Positions 1 to 10,786 of a stretch of DNA of 64,000 nt are shown piece by piece (the first letter of the stretch is position 1; every line of letters begins with the position of its first letter). The position numbers and the translations under genes were made by a program. Under the pieces are notes generated by a model. That model was not told where the DNA came from, did no database searches, and saw nothing but the letters and a program-made list of their open reading frames with translations. The stretch is from NCBI RefSeq assembly GCF_029633865.1, contig NC_079222.1:31935813-31999812 (forward strand). Reading direction: 5' to 3'. The DNA comes from Lampris incognitus. Taxonomy: Eukaryota > Chordata > Actinopteri > Lampriformes > Lampridae.

Positions 1-3000
1 AGGCTTGCCCTTGTAGAGTTACCTCAAAGGTAAAGAAAATGTTATCCACCCTCAGGAAAATCTTAAAATATCACGAGACAAGGGAGAGATATATAAACTA
101 CTGAACTCTGTAGTAAAGAGACCCCATAATTTCCTGATAAGGGTACTGTACCTGAGAAAAGCCTGTTCGCTTCTTAGGAAGTTGAAGCGAGTCTAAAATA
201 CAACCCAGCACCATTTCAGTGTTTTCATGCGTACTTTCGACTGGTCTGCGGAAGGACAAGTTTAAAAGTGACCTGCAGCCTTCCCTCCTGTAGACAAATC
301 CTCAGATGAGCTGCTGCTAGAGAAATTGAATGATGCATTCACACAAACGGTGAAAACCCCCTCCATTTTTAAAATTGATTTTTTTTTGGGGGGGGGGCAC
401 TGGACATAGCATTGTAACAGTGGAAAAGAGCATGTGAATGGCAACAGTCACCACTTCCTCATATCACAGTATATCGCAAGGGCAATGAGGAACACCTCCA
501 AACAGATTTAGGCCTTGAAACTGCCAAAAAAAAATGCAGAATCTAGTTAACAAAAAGGCAGGCCTGGTTAGCAACCGCGCATCACTCAAACACTTCCGAG
601 TACCCCTTACTAAGCCCTCATGGCGAAAACGCCAAGATATCAGGGCAAACAATCAAGTCAAAAAGATACTCACTTTCTCCAGCGTGGCTAGGCAAGTTGT
701 GAATGGGATTGGCAAAGGCAATGCAGAGATAGAAATCATTGTAGTATTTGAGCTACTGTACCAGCATTGTAGCTGTGAAGCTACCTTGAAGGTGAAGAGA
801 ACCTTACCCATCAGGAGAATCTTCCTGTCATTAGGAGAGAAGTGTAACAGTTATATAAACGATTCACCTCTGAGGTCCAGAGTAGTAACGAGACACCCCA
901 TAATGTACTGATGGGGGCAACGGACCCGAGAGAAAATCCTGTTGCTTCTCAGGAAGTGCAAGTTTAAAATATGGTGCGAGGACAAGCTCCTGTCAGTGAG
1001 ATGAAACACGTCATCCCTCGAAACAACCCAGTCAGCAGAGAGGAATGGCTACAGAACGCCAAAACTAATTAAGTTGGACCAAGTCTTCATTGGAGTGCCT
1101 AGCTCATTCCCCTACTAAAAGGAAATCCCAAATTGAATAACTATAGCTTGAAGCTTAAGCAAAATTATATACACTTACCTTGGATCAGTTAATTGGAGTA
1201 AGCAAGAACCTCTAGATTTCAGGGCCTCTGGGTTCTTAAATCGGGAGATTGAGCATGTTACTGGCAAAAGCTGACACATGTAGCATGTAAGGGTATATTA
1301 AATTTAATATACTGGTGGATGAAAACCGATGCATGACAGCGCTCTTAAATATAAAGGACTTTATAGCCAACATGAAAACAGCAATGAGGAACACCTCAAA
1401 ATGGAGATTGAAGCATTGAAACTCTCGCTTAGGCATCAAGAAAATAAAATGAGGATCAGTGAACAAAAAGGCAGGTCTGGCTAGCAATAGCACATCACTC
1501 ACACATTGCCCCATTACCCCAACTGAGCCATCATGGTGAAAAGCGCAAGATATCAGGCCAAATAGGGGAATCACATCAAGAAGATACTCACCTTCTCCAG
1601 CCTGAAATTGAGAATGGGCTCAGCAAAGCTTATGCACAGACAGAAATCAGGATAGCTCAAATGATGCATCAATGCCAGGCTTGCAACTATAAAAGTACCA
1701 CAAAAGGTAAAGAAAACCTTCAGGGGAAGCTTAAGATCTCCATCGGGTGAAAGTGTCTGAGAACTACAACAATTCAGTATGAAAGACAACCCAGCATTGA
1801 GTCATTTCATGCATACTGTCCTGACTGGTCTGCAGAATGACAAGATTAAGTGATCTACAGCTTTACCTCCTACAGACAAATACATCGGATGAGCTGCTGC
1901 TGGAGAAAGTGTATATTACATGCACCAATGAAGAGAAGACAAAAAAATCTTCAGCCCAATTATGAGTAACCAATGTGAATACTGTCTAGTGAAAAAAAAA
2001 TTAAACCAGCAGCACGCTACCGCTCTATGCTACACCACACTGCATGGCAAGCACAAGCACTCCACAGTAGCTAGCATAAAACATGGAAGTTGGTTAACAT
2101 TAGCATGTCTTACAAGGCAATTTCTCAACTAGAAGACATTGCATACACAACACCAAACTTAAAGTACAACCATCAATTACTTGATCCTCGTTGCTTTTTT
2201 TACTTTATTTTCCCTTGAAGGGTACAACATTTGGAAGCACAGGCAGGGATGTTTGGCATGAGGACAACCTCCAGACAGAGAAACCCCTTTTGTCCGTCAT
2301 GTTTTTAAACAACCCAGGCAAAAGGGAAAATGTGGTACAGTGATAACGTTGTATTGAGCTGTACATTGGTAATGTGTATCTTGATTAAACCTACCACTAG
2401 GGAACGCCAAAATCTATTACGTAAGGCCAATCCATTGTAGTGCCTAGCTCACTCTCCTGCTAAAGAGGAACTCAAAATGGAAGAAATACACCTTGAAGTT
2501 TAAGGAACGTTGTATACTTACCTTGGATCAGTGAATTGGAGTAACCAACACCCTCCAGATTTCAGGGCCCAGAAAGGAGCATGTAACTAGCAAAACTCCC
2601 CACTTCAAAGTATCAAACGTGATGCACAGGTGGATTAAGACGAAAGCATGTCAGGGCTCTAACATAAAGGACCTTATAGACAACGAGGATTAGTAAACAG
2701 GAATGCCTCCAAAGGGAGGTTGAGGCATTGAAACTCACTTAGGAGAATAGATGCAATACAGGATAGTGAAGAAAAATGCAGATCTGGCTAGCAGAAGTGC
2801 ATGACTCAAACACTGTCCCAGTACCCCCAACTTAAACATCATAGCGAAAAGACTAAGATAATGCCGAAGAGGGGAACCAGGTCAAAAAGATACTCCTCCA
2901 GCCTGGCCAGCCAAATTGAGAATGGGCTGAAGACTATGCAGACATGGAAATCATTGCATTTATCAAGCCATCATACCAGGTTTACAGCTGCAATGCTACC

Positions 3001-4478
3001 TCGAAGGTAAATAAAGCCTTACCCCTTGTAAACAGAATCTTATGTTATTAGGAGAAAAGCGCCACAGGATTATATAAACAACTCACCTATAAAGACATGC
3101 ATCAGATGAGTAGCTGCTAGAGAAAGAGGTATGCATGCACCAATTTTAAATGGTGAAAATACTCTTAAAATTAGTGTATGAATATGGGGGGTTTTTTGGA
3201 GGGGGAGCACCAGGCATGGCACTGTAATTTGAACACTGGAAAAGATCATGTAACTGAGAAAAGTCACGATTTTCTCATATCACACATCAAGTAAATTAAA
3301 TGTAATGTACTGTCAGATGAAGATGAAAGCATGCCAGGGTTCCTCAATACAAGGACCTTAGACAAAATAAAGATAAGGGCAATAAGGAACACCTCCAACC
3401 TGAGTTTGAGGAATTGAAACTCATTTAGGCAAAAAGAAAACAAAATGCAGGATCAAGTTAACAAAAAAGGCGGGTCTGACTAGCAACCGGGCATCACTCA
3501 AACCCTTTCCTAGTACCCCCAACTAAGCCATCAGAGCAACAACAACAACAAAAAAAAACACTAGATGTCAGGCAAAACAAAGAGATACACCTTCTCCAGC
3601 CTGGCCAGGCTTGAGAATGGGCTTGGCAAAGACTATACAAAGAAATCCTTGCTGCAGTATTCAAGCTATTGTACTAGGCTTGCAGCTGTGAAGCCATCTT
3701 GATCAAGAAAAACTTACCCATCCTCAGGATAGTGTTAAGATCTTATCAGGAGAAGAGTGCCACAGAGTTATATAAACAATTCACTTCTGAGTAGTAAGGA
3801 GGCGCCCCATAATGTACTGATAGAGGCAATGGACTGGAGACAGAAAATCCTGTTCACTTGGCTGGAAGTTAAGTCAAATACGACCCAACACCAGTTTGGC
3901 GTTTTCATGCATACTTCCCTGACTGGTCTGTAAAACGACAATATTAAACGTGACCTGCAGCCTTACCTCCTGCAGACAGTTGAGCTGCTGCTGGGGAAAG
4001 TGAATGTTTCATGCACCAATTTAAAGGAGACCGGATAAAAAAAAAAAAACATTCAGCCCAATTATGAATATCTAATGTAAATACTGTCCAGACTACCAAA
4101 TCCTTAGAGAAAAAAAAAAAAACAGGTGCTACCGCTCTGTTACACCACACTCCGGGGCGGGCACGAGAACCCCAGTAGCTCGCATAAAACATGGATTTTG
4201 GCTAACGATTAGCATGTTTTAATGCATGGTAATCTTTCAAGTACAAGACATTTTATGCACAACTGACAAGCAACCATTGCTGACTTGATACATTCACAAG
4301 AATGGCGGCATGTGTAGGATAATTGTCTTAAAGGCAAAATGGAGAAAAATAAATATGCTTTTCCTTTGCTTCAAATTATTGAATGAGGGAAACATTAGCG
4401 CATGCTCCCACTGTAGTAACTAGGCATTACCAATCGAGCAATGAACCAATCTCTAAACAGTCAATTTTGTATAGCCCA
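1..4478. repeat. Mosaic tandem array of an unidentified unit, left part
   Basis: The same blocks recur in the same order several times. Landmarks are TACCTTGGATCAGT (near 1,175 and 2,521), AGATACTCAC (near 664, 1,583, 2,889), and the block CTGCAGCCTTACCTCCTG with GAGCTGCTGCTGGAGAAAG (near 270, 1,855, 3,960). The block beginning GGTACAACATTTGGA starts at about 2,221. Copies are diverged and rearranged: blocks restart near 440 and 3,280. No protein family was recognised. Several blocks end, on the minus strand, in splice-donor-like GAAGGTGAGT, CAAGGTAAGTG or GGAGGTAAGG, so the unit may derive from an intron-containing locus; that is inference. Internal reading frames are broken by indels between copies. 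Confidence 0.8.
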
Positions 4479-4768
4479 TGTTGACATGTATGAGAAGTGT
4501 GCTCTCAATTGTAGAAATATATATTTTTGTATTAACATATGCAAATTTGAGTACATACAGGTACTGCATGATGGACATAGCCAATGAAATGCAAAGAGAT
4601 TGACATGTGGTCTGCATATATAACAGCGCATCTGTCAATAAAGTTTGTCTACATTGATCCCTGTAAGAGCAGAACTGATGCCCCACTGTGCATTTATTCC
4701 TCTGTCAAGTAAACTTTTCGGTCTAGCACTGGATATGCACGCCAGAATCACTTAATTCAACTGTAACA
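4479..4768 (+). repeat. 5' LTR of the Copia element
   Basis: 290 bp, TG...CA ends (TGTTGACATG ... CTGTAACA). It shares long stretches with 8,565-8,846, including GTGCTCTCAATTGTAGAA and AGCCAATGAAATGC. A TATATAA motif lies near 4,617, a possible promoter element. Confidence 0.93.
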
Positions 4769-4786
4769 GGTTATGGGCCCAGTTAC
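4769..4786 (+). other. Copia primer-binding site, half-tRNA initiator-Met type
   Basis: GGTTATGGGCCCAGTTAC directly abuts the 5' LTR. From memory of the Drosophila copia literature, its primer site is GGTTATGGGCCCAGTC, complementary to an internal part of initiator tRNA-Met (a cleaved half-tRNA primer) rather than to the tRNA 3' end. The match over the first 15 bases is exact. Confidence 0.8.
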
Positions 4787-4857
4787 CCAAAGGTAGTCAT
4801 CAAGCCATTTGCCACAGAAATATCGCAACGTATGTCAGTTAGCATGGTAGCACCATG

Positions 4858-5910
4858 AGTAAAAAAGGGTCACCGAGTCCAATACAGCAGGAGCAAAAGA
4901 CCCAGGATGGAAAGACTTGAGTAGCCCGTTGGTCTCCACCAGTGTTTGACAGATGTAACTGACCTGTGGGAGACGACATTTTTGGGCCATCTTCGGTTAC
5001 AAGGGCTAAAGGACACTTAAGAGCCTACCAACGATGCTGAACGGGCAGTAGATGGAACGAAAAATGCCAAGATATATGCCGAGCCAAAGTGTGTCACTGG
5101 TAATGCGGGAAGCAGTGGACGATGAGCGGAAAATTGAGAGATTATGCAAGGGAAGCCGCGCATAATTAGCCTGTATGCAGTACTTCACTTCCCAAGTCGA
5201 GCAGCGAGTGTGACTGAATACGTTATACGCGCAGAGACCGCCATCACCGCATTGAGAAGCGTTGGCGAGACATTGACTGATGGGCTGTTAGTGGCCATGA
5301 TTGACGGGACTATCAAAATCATTCAAACCGTTCGCTATTTAAGTCACGCAAAGTGATGTGACAATGCATTTTACCATATTCAAAAACGAAACTACGAGCA
5401 CAGAAAATGCGCGCAACAGCATCTGACAACGTCACGAAGGCGCGAGTGCGAGACCCGCTCTGGCGAGTGCTGGTGATCGGGGCGCGGACATAGTGCGCTT
5501 CAGATGTGACCTGAAAGGATAAAGCCAGAGCATGTCAACGGAAGCAGTGGTGTAGTCCGTGCAAAAGCGCCACACATCGGGACACAACCTGCAGACGGAC
5601 AGCGGCGGGACGAGGAAGCAAGCAACAAGGCGTATGTAATCCTGACGAGCGACGGGGACGCGGAGATCCAGCCAGGACGCGGTGTCGAGATGAGAGGTCT
5701 GATGGCAGACACGGGTGCAGCTTCACATAAGCACGGATATAGCAAAGTTCAAGAAATTCGACGACAGGTTTCAGGCCGAGACAGTGGAGTTGGCTGATGG
5801 CACAAGACAACGGAATCGTAAAGCTAAGAGGAGACGCGGCCGTGTGCTTGAGCGACAGCAGATGCTGAGGCGTTGTGCAGCCCTCATAACCGCAGGACAT
5901 CTTTTGTGAA
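4858..5910 (+). pseudogene. Probable Copia gag region, decayed
   Basis: By position this stretch between the primer site and integrase should encode gag. An ATG at 4,858 is followed within about 60 bp by a stop, and later pieces are open only in short frames (for example 5,144-5,356). I could not see a clean CCHC zinc knuckle. The gag assignment is therefore by position only. Confidence 0.35.
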
Positions 5911-6127
5911 AGCAGCTACTGCCAGCGGAGCGACCGTAATCTTGAGGAAAGCAAGTCCTACGAGACAGACGGTACATATTTCAACATTCATGAGCATAAC
6001 ACCATACCACTTACAGTAAACGATGAATGTGATGACTCATGTAAAGCATGTTTTGATATACCGACATGGCGTGAGATTCTAGGCCACCAATTACAATGAT
6101 GTTCAGAAATTACAAAATGTTGATGGT

Positions 6128-6760
6128 ATGACAAATCTATCTGACATTGCAGAGTGTACACTCAGGGAAAATATCCAAACTATGAATACGGAGCCTGATG
6201 CGAGAGCCAAAGCAGCTCTAGAGTTGGTACACAGATCTAGCGGGACCAATAGACCCAGAGTCGGGTATAGGTTTGCGTTATCATTCACCGATTCCTTTGC
6301 TGTGTTCGTGTACTTTCTAAAAAAATACAGTGCAAGCAACAGACGTTTCTTGCGGACAGCCCCATACGGGAAAATTAAAGGCATCAGATCTGACAATGGC
6401 ACAATTCATAGGAACGAATTACCAGGCACTACTCAGCAGAAACGCAATTAGGCATGAGACCTCGGCACCATACTCACCAGAGCGAATCCGACAAACCCGG
6501 TTTGACATGGCGAGGTATATGCCAATATAGTGAGTTGCCAAAAAAGTGTTATGGGCCTATGCAGTGCAGACAGCAGCTGGAGTGAGGAACAAATACTTTT
6601 GCAATCGCACAAAACAGACCTTAATGTTGAGAGGAAAACGGCTTAACATTTCTAGGATGCAGAAGTTTCGATCAGTGCGTTACGCCTTTAAGAACGGCAA
6701 GAGAAAACTAGACAAGGTGCGAGAACGGAATTTTTGTCAGGTACGGCCACAATAGCCCAG
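6128..6760 (+). pseudogene. Copia integrase remnant
   Basis: Integrase joins the cDNA copy into the genome. The translated pieces contain GYRFALSFTDSF and IRSDNGT, matching the Copia integrase core, where the Asp of SDNGT is catalytic. These are followed in a shifted frame by NYQALLSRNAIRHETSAPYS and near 6,546-6,755 by AVQTAAGVRNKYFCNRTKQT and MQKFRSVRYAFKNGKRKLD. At least one frameshift lies directly after IRSDNGT (about 6,405) and a stop lies near 6,530. The zinc-binding N-terminus was not identified. Confidence 0.8.
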
Positions 6761-7199
6761 CCTACATGGTCTATTATCTTGACAATGGGAAAGTGCAGAA
6801 GCACAGATTGGTTAAGTTTGTGACAAAAACGATTGCGGAGTAGCAAACAGACTGACATGACGCCTGAGGTGATGAATAGGGCTAGCAAGAACAGGCAAAA
6901 TAATGATACGAGTCGAGGATGTACTCAGAGCCCAGTAACTAGGCCTGAGGTGAACAGCAAAATACAGATGGGCGAGCCCAGTCGTGAGCCTACACGATAC
7001 CCTTCTAGAGCGAGAAAGAAACCAGGTTAAGTTAATATGTATCTGATGATCAGGTACTGGACAAACGCATTACTGTTAAGAGTACATTACAGATCAGTCT
7101 TAACATTCAGGGAAGCGGTAACCTCAACTCAAAGGAATGGATTAATGCCATGGATGACGAAATGTAATCGCTCAGAGACCAACTTACCTGAGGGTAAGA

Positions 7200-7790
7200 A
7201 TGCAGTGGTGGGGTAGATGGGTATATGCGATTAAGAACAATGTTGACGGATCTCACAAATAGAAAGCAAGATATGTAGCCAAGGGATAGTAAAAAAAAAA
7301 AAAAGGTGGAGACTATGAGGACACATTTTCCTATTGCTAACTTGACCAGTACCGGAGCGCTGATGCAAAAAGCAGCACAATAAAAAAATGATTTTACATC
7401 AGATGGATGTCAAAACTGCCTACCTACATGTACCAATAGATTGGTTGTTCCATGAAAATCTCGCAGAGGGTTATGAGGTGAAATCTAGTACAAGTGAAAA
7501 GTTGGTGTATAAGCTAGAAAAGTCATGGGTTATAACAGTCAGGCAGGAACAAAATGTTGCATGAGTATCTGAACGAAAATGATTTTGCAAAATTCAGCTG
7601 ATCACCGTTTACACAACAGAAAACGAGAATTAGAATATGGATTAACTGGATTATTGCTGCCGGTCATGAAAATGCACTGAAGGTTGTAAGAGACGCTCAC
7701 AGCAAAATTCAGGGTGAAAGACTTGAGTAAATTGAAAGATTTTCTTGGTATTGACCAGTGTGATAAATGTTTGAAAGTCACAAAAGAGGT
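7200..7790 (+). pseudogene. Copia reverse transcriptase remnant
   Basis: Pieces in alternating frames include WVYAIKNNVDGSHK and KARYVAKG near 7,220-7,290, YEDTFS near 7,315, and ILHQMDVKTAYLHVPID near 7,390-7,440. The last is the Copia RT motif A region, with MDVKTAYL carrying a catalytic Asp. MLHEYLNENDF follows near 7,555. The motif with the paired catalytic Asp residues is not readable: around 7,640-7,670 the sequence gives only WIIAAGHENALKVV, which suggests a deletion through that site. Many stops and frameshifts are present. Confidence 0.85.
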
Positions 7791-8009
7791 ATGTGGGCAA
7801 AATGTTTGACATGGAAGACTAAACCCAGAGCAACACTGAACAAAAATTGAACTACACTGATGCAGAACTGTTGAGTGATGCCAGAAAACAGATAGTAGGT
7901 AGCCTAATCTGACTACATGTACGAGACCCGATGTAAGTTTTATAATAAGTAAACTGTCACAGGACTTTGAGCCAACAGAAAAGCAATGGATTACTCTTAA
8001 ATTGTAGTG

Positions 8010-8420
8010 AGATATATGAAAGGTACAATTGACAAAGAGGTGTTACAGGAAATGTGATGGTAAGAAATTGTGGCTGGAAACTTAGTGATGCAGATTGGGC
8101 GGCTGACGTAACTGACAGATGCAGCGCAACTGGTTATTGTACAAGTCTAATTGAAAATGCTCCTTTGGTTTCATGGAAAACCAAAAAGCAGCTACTGTTG
8201 CACTGTCCACTTGCGAGGCAGAGTATATGGTGTTAACTTCAACTATGTATCTAGTACAACTATAAAGGTACTGCCAGACATCAGTACGCACCACCTAAGG
8301 TCTATGAGGATAACCAAGGGGCAATAGCGTTGGCAAAGAATCCTGTAAGCAGGTTGACAAAGTATCACTTTGTAAGGTCAACTGTGAATGATGGAAAAAA
8401 TAAGTCTGGAGTATTGCCCA
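8010..8420 (+). pseudogene. Copia RNase H remnant
   Basis: RYMKGTIDKE (near 8,010) is followed by SDADWAADVTDR, TGYCTSLIENAPLVSWKTKK and, in other frames, EDNQGAIALAKNPV-like sequence (near 8,305-8,350) and SLEYCPTDQMVA (near 8,400). SDADWA and SWKTKKQ are hallmarks of Copia RNase H. The usual motif after the TVALST region is shifted out of frame at about 8,195. This is the last coding domain before the 3' LTR. Confidence 0.88.
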
Positions 8421-8554
8421 ACAGACCAGATGGTAGCAGGTGATGAAACCGGTAACAAAATTTAAGTTTGCAAAATTTGTTTGAAGTGTAACCATGCAAG
8501 TGGAAGGTTACATGATGCAAGGTAGAAAACTGTTGTGTTAAGATGAACAAAGAG

Positions 8555-8564
8555 CAAGTGGGGG
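8555..8564 (+). other. Polypurine tract of the Copia element
   Basis: CAAGTGGGGG lies immediately before the 3' LTR start TGTTGACATG, the expected place for plus-strand priming. Confidence 0.65.
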
Positions 8565-8685
8565 TGTTGACATGAAATATGTGCTCTCAATTGTAGAAGT
8601 AAATCTATATTTTTCTATTAACAGACAAATGAGTACTGTATGAGAGACAACAGCCAATGAAATGCCCTGAGACTGACATGTGGTT

Positions 8686-8734
<49 letters not shown>

Positions 8735-8846
8735 GCACATCTGTCAGTTTTTCCTGACGCCACACTATTCCTCCGTAAAGTTAGCATTTATTTTGGTCTA
8801 GCACTGGGTATGCACGCCAGATTTGCTGAACAATTCAACTCTAACA
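8565..8846 (+). repeat. 3' LTR of the Copia element
   Basis: 282 bp, TG...CA ends. It is homologous to the 5' LTR but carries a long (TA)n tract where the 5' LTR has only CATATATAAC, plus scattered substitutions and small deletions. Confidence 0.93.
8690..8731. repeat. (TA)n microsatellite in the 3' LTR
   Basis: About 21 uninterrupted TA units. The matching place in the 5' LTR (near 4,615) has only a short ATATATAA, so the tract most likely expanded after insertion. Confidence 0.97.
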
Positions 8847-8920
8847 GCCCAATATCAAAAATTTGACTCGGTGGGCTTTACAGCAACATGTCTTTGGACC
8901 TTCGCGTCGGGTAAGGAACC
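8847..8920 (+). repeat. Repeat F, right part interrupted by Copia
   Basis: GCCCAATATCAAAAATTTGACTC-type sequence, then GGTGGGCTTTACAGCAACATG and GGGTAAGGAACCCC. The left part of the same copy is 4,461-4,478. Confidence 0.85.
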
Positions 8921-9876
8921 CCTTTATTAAGAAAAAAAAAAGAAAAAAGATCAAGTCACGTTTTATATAGCGCCAATAACCCCCCAGCTAAGACATCATG
9001 GCAAAAATACCAAGATAGACCAAATGGGGGCACCAGGTCAAAGATACTCACCTTCAGTCTGGCATAGAAGATTGGTCCAAGCAGCGATGGGAATCTCATT
9101 GACGCAGTCATCGGAGCCATCATACCAGACTTGCACTGTGCGGCTACCTTGAAGGTAAAGGGAACCTTACCCACTCTAAGACGAAACTTAAGGTCTCACT
9201 AGGAGAAAAGTGCCAGTTATACAAAACAATTCAACTCAGATCCAGAGTAGTAAGGAGACAATGTACCAATAGGGGAAATAGATGACAGAAAATCCTGTTA
9301 CTTCTGAGGAAGTTGAAGTCTAAAATATGACCCAGCACTAGTTCAGTTTTTTCTCCCATGCATATTGTCGTCACTCGTCTGCAGAACAAGATTAAACATG
9401 ACCTGCAGCCTTACCTCCTGTACACAAATGCGCTGCTGATTGAGTGAATGTTGCATGGACCAATGAAAAGGACAGGATAAGAAACGTTCCCACTGAGTAA
9501 CTAATGTAAATACTGCCCAGTAAAGGGAATCACTGTTGGAGAAAAAACAAAAAGCACACTACTGCTGTATGCTATGCCACACTGGCAAGCAGAACTCCAG
9601 TAGCTAGTATAAAACATGGAATTTGGTTAACTCATGCTTAATGCACAGTAATCTCAAGTAGAAAACATTTTATACACAACTTGACCATTGCTTGATACAT
9701 TCACAAGAACAGTGGCATAGCTAGGATAATTACCTTAAAAAGGGAAAATTGAGCGATGGACATGTTGCTCCTTTTGCGTCAAATTATTGAATGAGGGACA
9801 AGTCAGCGCATGGTCCCACTGTGGTAATCCTAGGCATTACCAGTCAAGCAATGAACCATTCACCCAAAACAAGTCA

Positions 9877-9975
9877 ATTTTATTTGTATAGCCCAATATC
9901 ACAAATTTGACTTAGGCTTTACAGCAACACAACAGCCTGTCCTTAGACCCTTGCATCGGGTAAGGAACTCTTAAA
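9877..9975 (+). repeat. Repeat F copy
   Basis: AGTCAATTTTATTTGTATAG then CCCAATATCACAAATTTGAC, ending with CATCGGGTAAGGAACTC. It is followed from 9,993 by a second common motif, TTTTATATAGCGCTTTTCTA. Confidence 0.88.
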
Positions 9976-10687
9976 AAAACTTCACTGAAGTTACATTTTA
10001 TATAGCGCTTTTCTAGCTCTAACAGCCACTAAAAGCACTTGACAAAAACATTGATTTTTAACCTGTAGCGATAGAATTGGGGATCCCAATATCCATCATT
10101 AAGTATAACAATACAGACTGGATCCCTTACTGTGTCAAATTTAAATGCAATATTACCAACTGGAACTCTTGGTACATTGTGTTTGTAAGTGAAACTTAAC
10201 AGACTGGAACTCTTTTCATACATTCTCATACCTGGGTGAATACCCATTTTCGTTTCTTTTCAAGTCCATTAACTATTCCACAGAGTTTTGTTTGAACTTC
10301 CCCAGGAACTTGTGTTGGCCATCTTCAATTAGCAATCCGTGGCAAAGCAAAGTGTCCGTGCAATTTCCTTCGGCAGTCCATTTCAAGTCAGGCCCTTCCA
10401 AATTCAATTAATCTGTGCAGAGCTACTTTTCCTAATGTAGGTTTCCAAAGAATGAAGCCTTAGGTTGACACGCCAACGCCTTGCCCGTGTCCACAGCAGA
10501 ATTATTATTTTTTTTTACAAAGTGGTTTTGTGGTTGTTTAACCTGACAAGAAATGTTACAGAACGAATGTCCATTAGCAAAAAAGGGTTACGAAAATGAG
10601 GTCAAAACTGGCTCCACTAACTGCACCCACGATTCTTCTCCAGCTCTCACTGCAGCATCAAAAGACAGTTAAAGGCAGTTACTAGGA

Positions 10688-10786
10688 AGTCAAGTCAATA
10701 TTATTTAGAGCCCAATATCACAGATCTGCATCGGTGGGCTTTACAACATCCTATCCTTAGACCCCTTCATTAGATAAGGAACTCCC
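10688..10786 (+). repeat. Repeat F copy, diverged
   Basis: AAGTCAATATTATTTAGAGC, CCCAATATCACAGATCTGC, GTGGGCTTTACAACATCC, GATAAGGAACTCCC. Confidence 0.82.

Larger units (their letters stand above)
4479..8846 (+). mobile_element. Copia-type LTR retrotransposon, decayed, with both LTRs and 5-bp TSD
   Basis: Two related LTRs (4,479-4,768 and 8,565-8,846) start with TGTTGACATG and end in AACA. They flank an internal region whose broken frames give integrase, then reverse transcriptase, then RNase H, which is the Copia order. The element is bounded by the 5-bp direct repeat GCCCA (4,474-4,478 and 8,847-8,851), so it inserted into a copy of repeat F (TATAGCCCA / GCCCAATATC). A primer-binding site follows the 5' LTR and a purine tract precedes the 3' LTR. 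All frames carry stops and frameshifts, so it cannot move on its own. Copia elements are uncommon in vertebrates compared with Ty3/gypsy or BEL. Confidence 0.93.

Noticed and set aside
534..911. 125-codon plus-strand open stretch with MQNLVNKKAGLVSNRASLK, coiled-coil-like
   Set aside because: Equivalent positions in the other array copies are shifted by indels, so a coding role on the plus strand is not supported.
8657..8866. Open frames through the (TA)n tract giving YIYIYI
   Set aside because: They arise from the microsatellite.
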